This document shows, one piece after another, positions 63,292 through 64,000 of a stretch of DNA of 64,000 bases. The stretch comes from JBBSEZ01 sp038239195 (GTDB taxonomy: Bacteria; Planctomycetota; Planctomycetia; Gemmatales; Gemmataceae). Below the pieces are notes generated by a model. The model worked only from the letters and a program-made list of their open reading frames with translations. It ran no database searches and had not been told where the DNA came from. Location: positions 1 to 64,000 of the forward strand of contig JBBSEZ010000003.1 in assembly GCA_038239195.1 (NCBI GenBank), given 5' to 3'. Both the position numbers and the translations under genes were made by a program. Every line of letters begins with the position of its first letter. Within the stretch, counting starts at the first letter, position 1.

Positions 63292-64000
63292 TCATTCCGC
63301 GCGGGCCCTTTCCAGGGCCGCCTGCGCCGCCTCGCCCACGGCGCCCTTCTCCTTCGCCACCTTCTCCAGAGCCGGGATGGCGGCGCGCGCCTCCCCGCCC
63401 AGGTCGCCCAGCCCCTCCGCGGCGGCGCGGCGAACGCCCCGGTCGCCGTCCTTCAGCGCCTCGGCGAGCAGCGCGACGACTTCCTTCGCCGGCAGCGCCC
63501 CTTTCGTCAGCGCCTGCACCACGTCCTTGCGCGCCCCCGCGCTCTCCGCCGCCAGCGCATCTTTCAGGCCCGGCAGCGCCCCTTCGCCGATCTGCGCCAT
63601 CGCCAGGGCTGCCGCGCGGCGCATCGTGGGGCCCTCGCTCTTCACCAGCGCCGCCAGTTCGTCCACTGCCCCCTTCGCCTCCGGGCCGATCTGGCCCAGC
63701 GCCGTCGTCGCCGCCAGGCGCACGCCGGGGCCCTTGTCCCTGAGCAGGTCGATGAGCTCCGGCACGGCGGCCTTCGCCTCCGGCCCGATCTGGCCGAGCG
63801 CCTTCGCCGCCGCCCGCCGCAGCTTGGCCACCGCCAGCGCCTTGACCAGCGCGGGCACCGCCGGACGGGCCGCCCGGCCCATCTGCCCGAGCGCCTCGGC
63901 GGCCGGCAGCGCCACGCCATTGCCGCCTTCGAGCGCCTTGACCAGGAAGGGGACCGCTTCGGCGCCGACTTCCTGGAACGCGGTCAAGACGCGCTGCTGA
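63292..64000 (-). CDS. HEAT-repeat protein, N-terminus beyond the window
   Basis: At least 236 residues of HEAT/PBS-lyase-type repeats are visible, about six units of 30-38 residues (AAEALGQMGRAARPAVPALV, AAAKALGQIGPEAKAAVPEL, AATTALGQIGPEAKGAVDEL, AAALAMAQIGEGALPGLKDA, AAAEGLGDLGGEARAAIPAL). The frame stays open to the window edge, so the start is outside. Such repeats form a curved helical scaffold for protein binding. The stop lies 38 bp before the start of the zinc-ribbon gene on the same strand, so the two are likely in one operon. Confidence 0.85.
   Translation of the reverse strand, partial: QQRVLTAFQEVGAEAVPFLVKALEGGNGVALPAAEALGQMGRAARPAVPALVKALAVAKLRRAAAKALGQIGPEAKAAVPELIDLLRDKGPGVRLAATTALGQIGPEAKGAVDELAALVKSEGPTMRRAAALAMAQIGEGALPGLKDALAAESAGARKDVVQALTKGALPAKEVVALLAEALKDGDRGVRRAAAEGLGDLGGEARAAIPALEKVAKEKGAVGEAAQAALERARAE

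Noticed and set aside
1..64000. CRISPR arrays, tRNA, rRNA and IS elements
   Set aside because: No regularly spaced direct repeats, no tRNA T-loop signatures on either strand by eye, no rRNA-like stretches and no transposase frames were found.

Overview
The window is high-GC bacterial DNA from a planctomycete, most likely of the Gemmataceae type. The evidence is lineage-typical protein families: a cytochrome/DUF1549/DUF1553 protein followed by a DUF1501 remnant, TIGR03067 domains, a TIGR02996 domain fused to an FGE-sulfatase domain, a beta-helix protein with the LEDR N-terminal motif and a DUF4214 tail, several Hanks-type kinases with a planctomycete N-terminal extension, DUF1080, and secreted squalene-cyclase-like proteins. 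It reads as ordinary chromosome. I see no rRNA, tRNA, IS transposase, phage genes or CRISPR array.

Layout. 0-5 kb: a BlaI/BlaR1-type regulator-protease pair with a perfect operator-like dyad, divergent from an ABC-2 exporter. 5.6-11 kb: a UxaC-like amidohydrolase, an AbiE-type toxin-antitoxin pair with an 18-bp palindrome at its promoter, and an acidic repeat protein with an N-terminal HTH and a C-terminal membrane helix. 11-19.5 kb: an Nramp-UspA fusion, a LarA homologue, an M48 protease and a transglutaminase. 19.7-24.1 kb: a two-gene operon of an SF1-type ATPase with a long coiled-coil insertion and a winged-helix-like partner, the best candidate for an undescribed system. 24-30 kb: DUF1080, an MDR oxidoreductase, TruD, an intact kinase and a truncated kinase facing it. 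30-36 kb: an S9 peptidase followed by three damaged or doubtful genes. 36-46 kb: TIGR03067, transglutaminase, an enolase-superfamily enzyme, a decayed DUF1549/DUF1501 pair and a tandem pair of secreted cyclase-like proteins. 45-50 kb: a minus-strand run of kinase, NagA, AAA+ ATPase and a Cys-rich protein. 50-64 kb: SirB1-like protein, formylglycine-type protein, SppA, DUF1877, EutB without EutC, a PPC-domain exoprotein, DUF5662, a zinc-ribbon membrane protein and a HEAT-repeat protein cut by the window end.

Two themes cut across the genes. First, at least four families of dispersed palindromes (28 to 165 bp) lie between genes, each with copies far apart in the window. Second, gene decay is frequent: in-frame stops at 35214, 40579 and probably 52886, frameshifts near 33266 and 35590, and two genes cut to N-terminal fragments exactly where a dispersed palindrome begins (DUF1501 at about 41860, a kinase at about 29529). 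This suggests palindrome-associated deletion or insertion, although assembly error has not been excluded for the single-base events.
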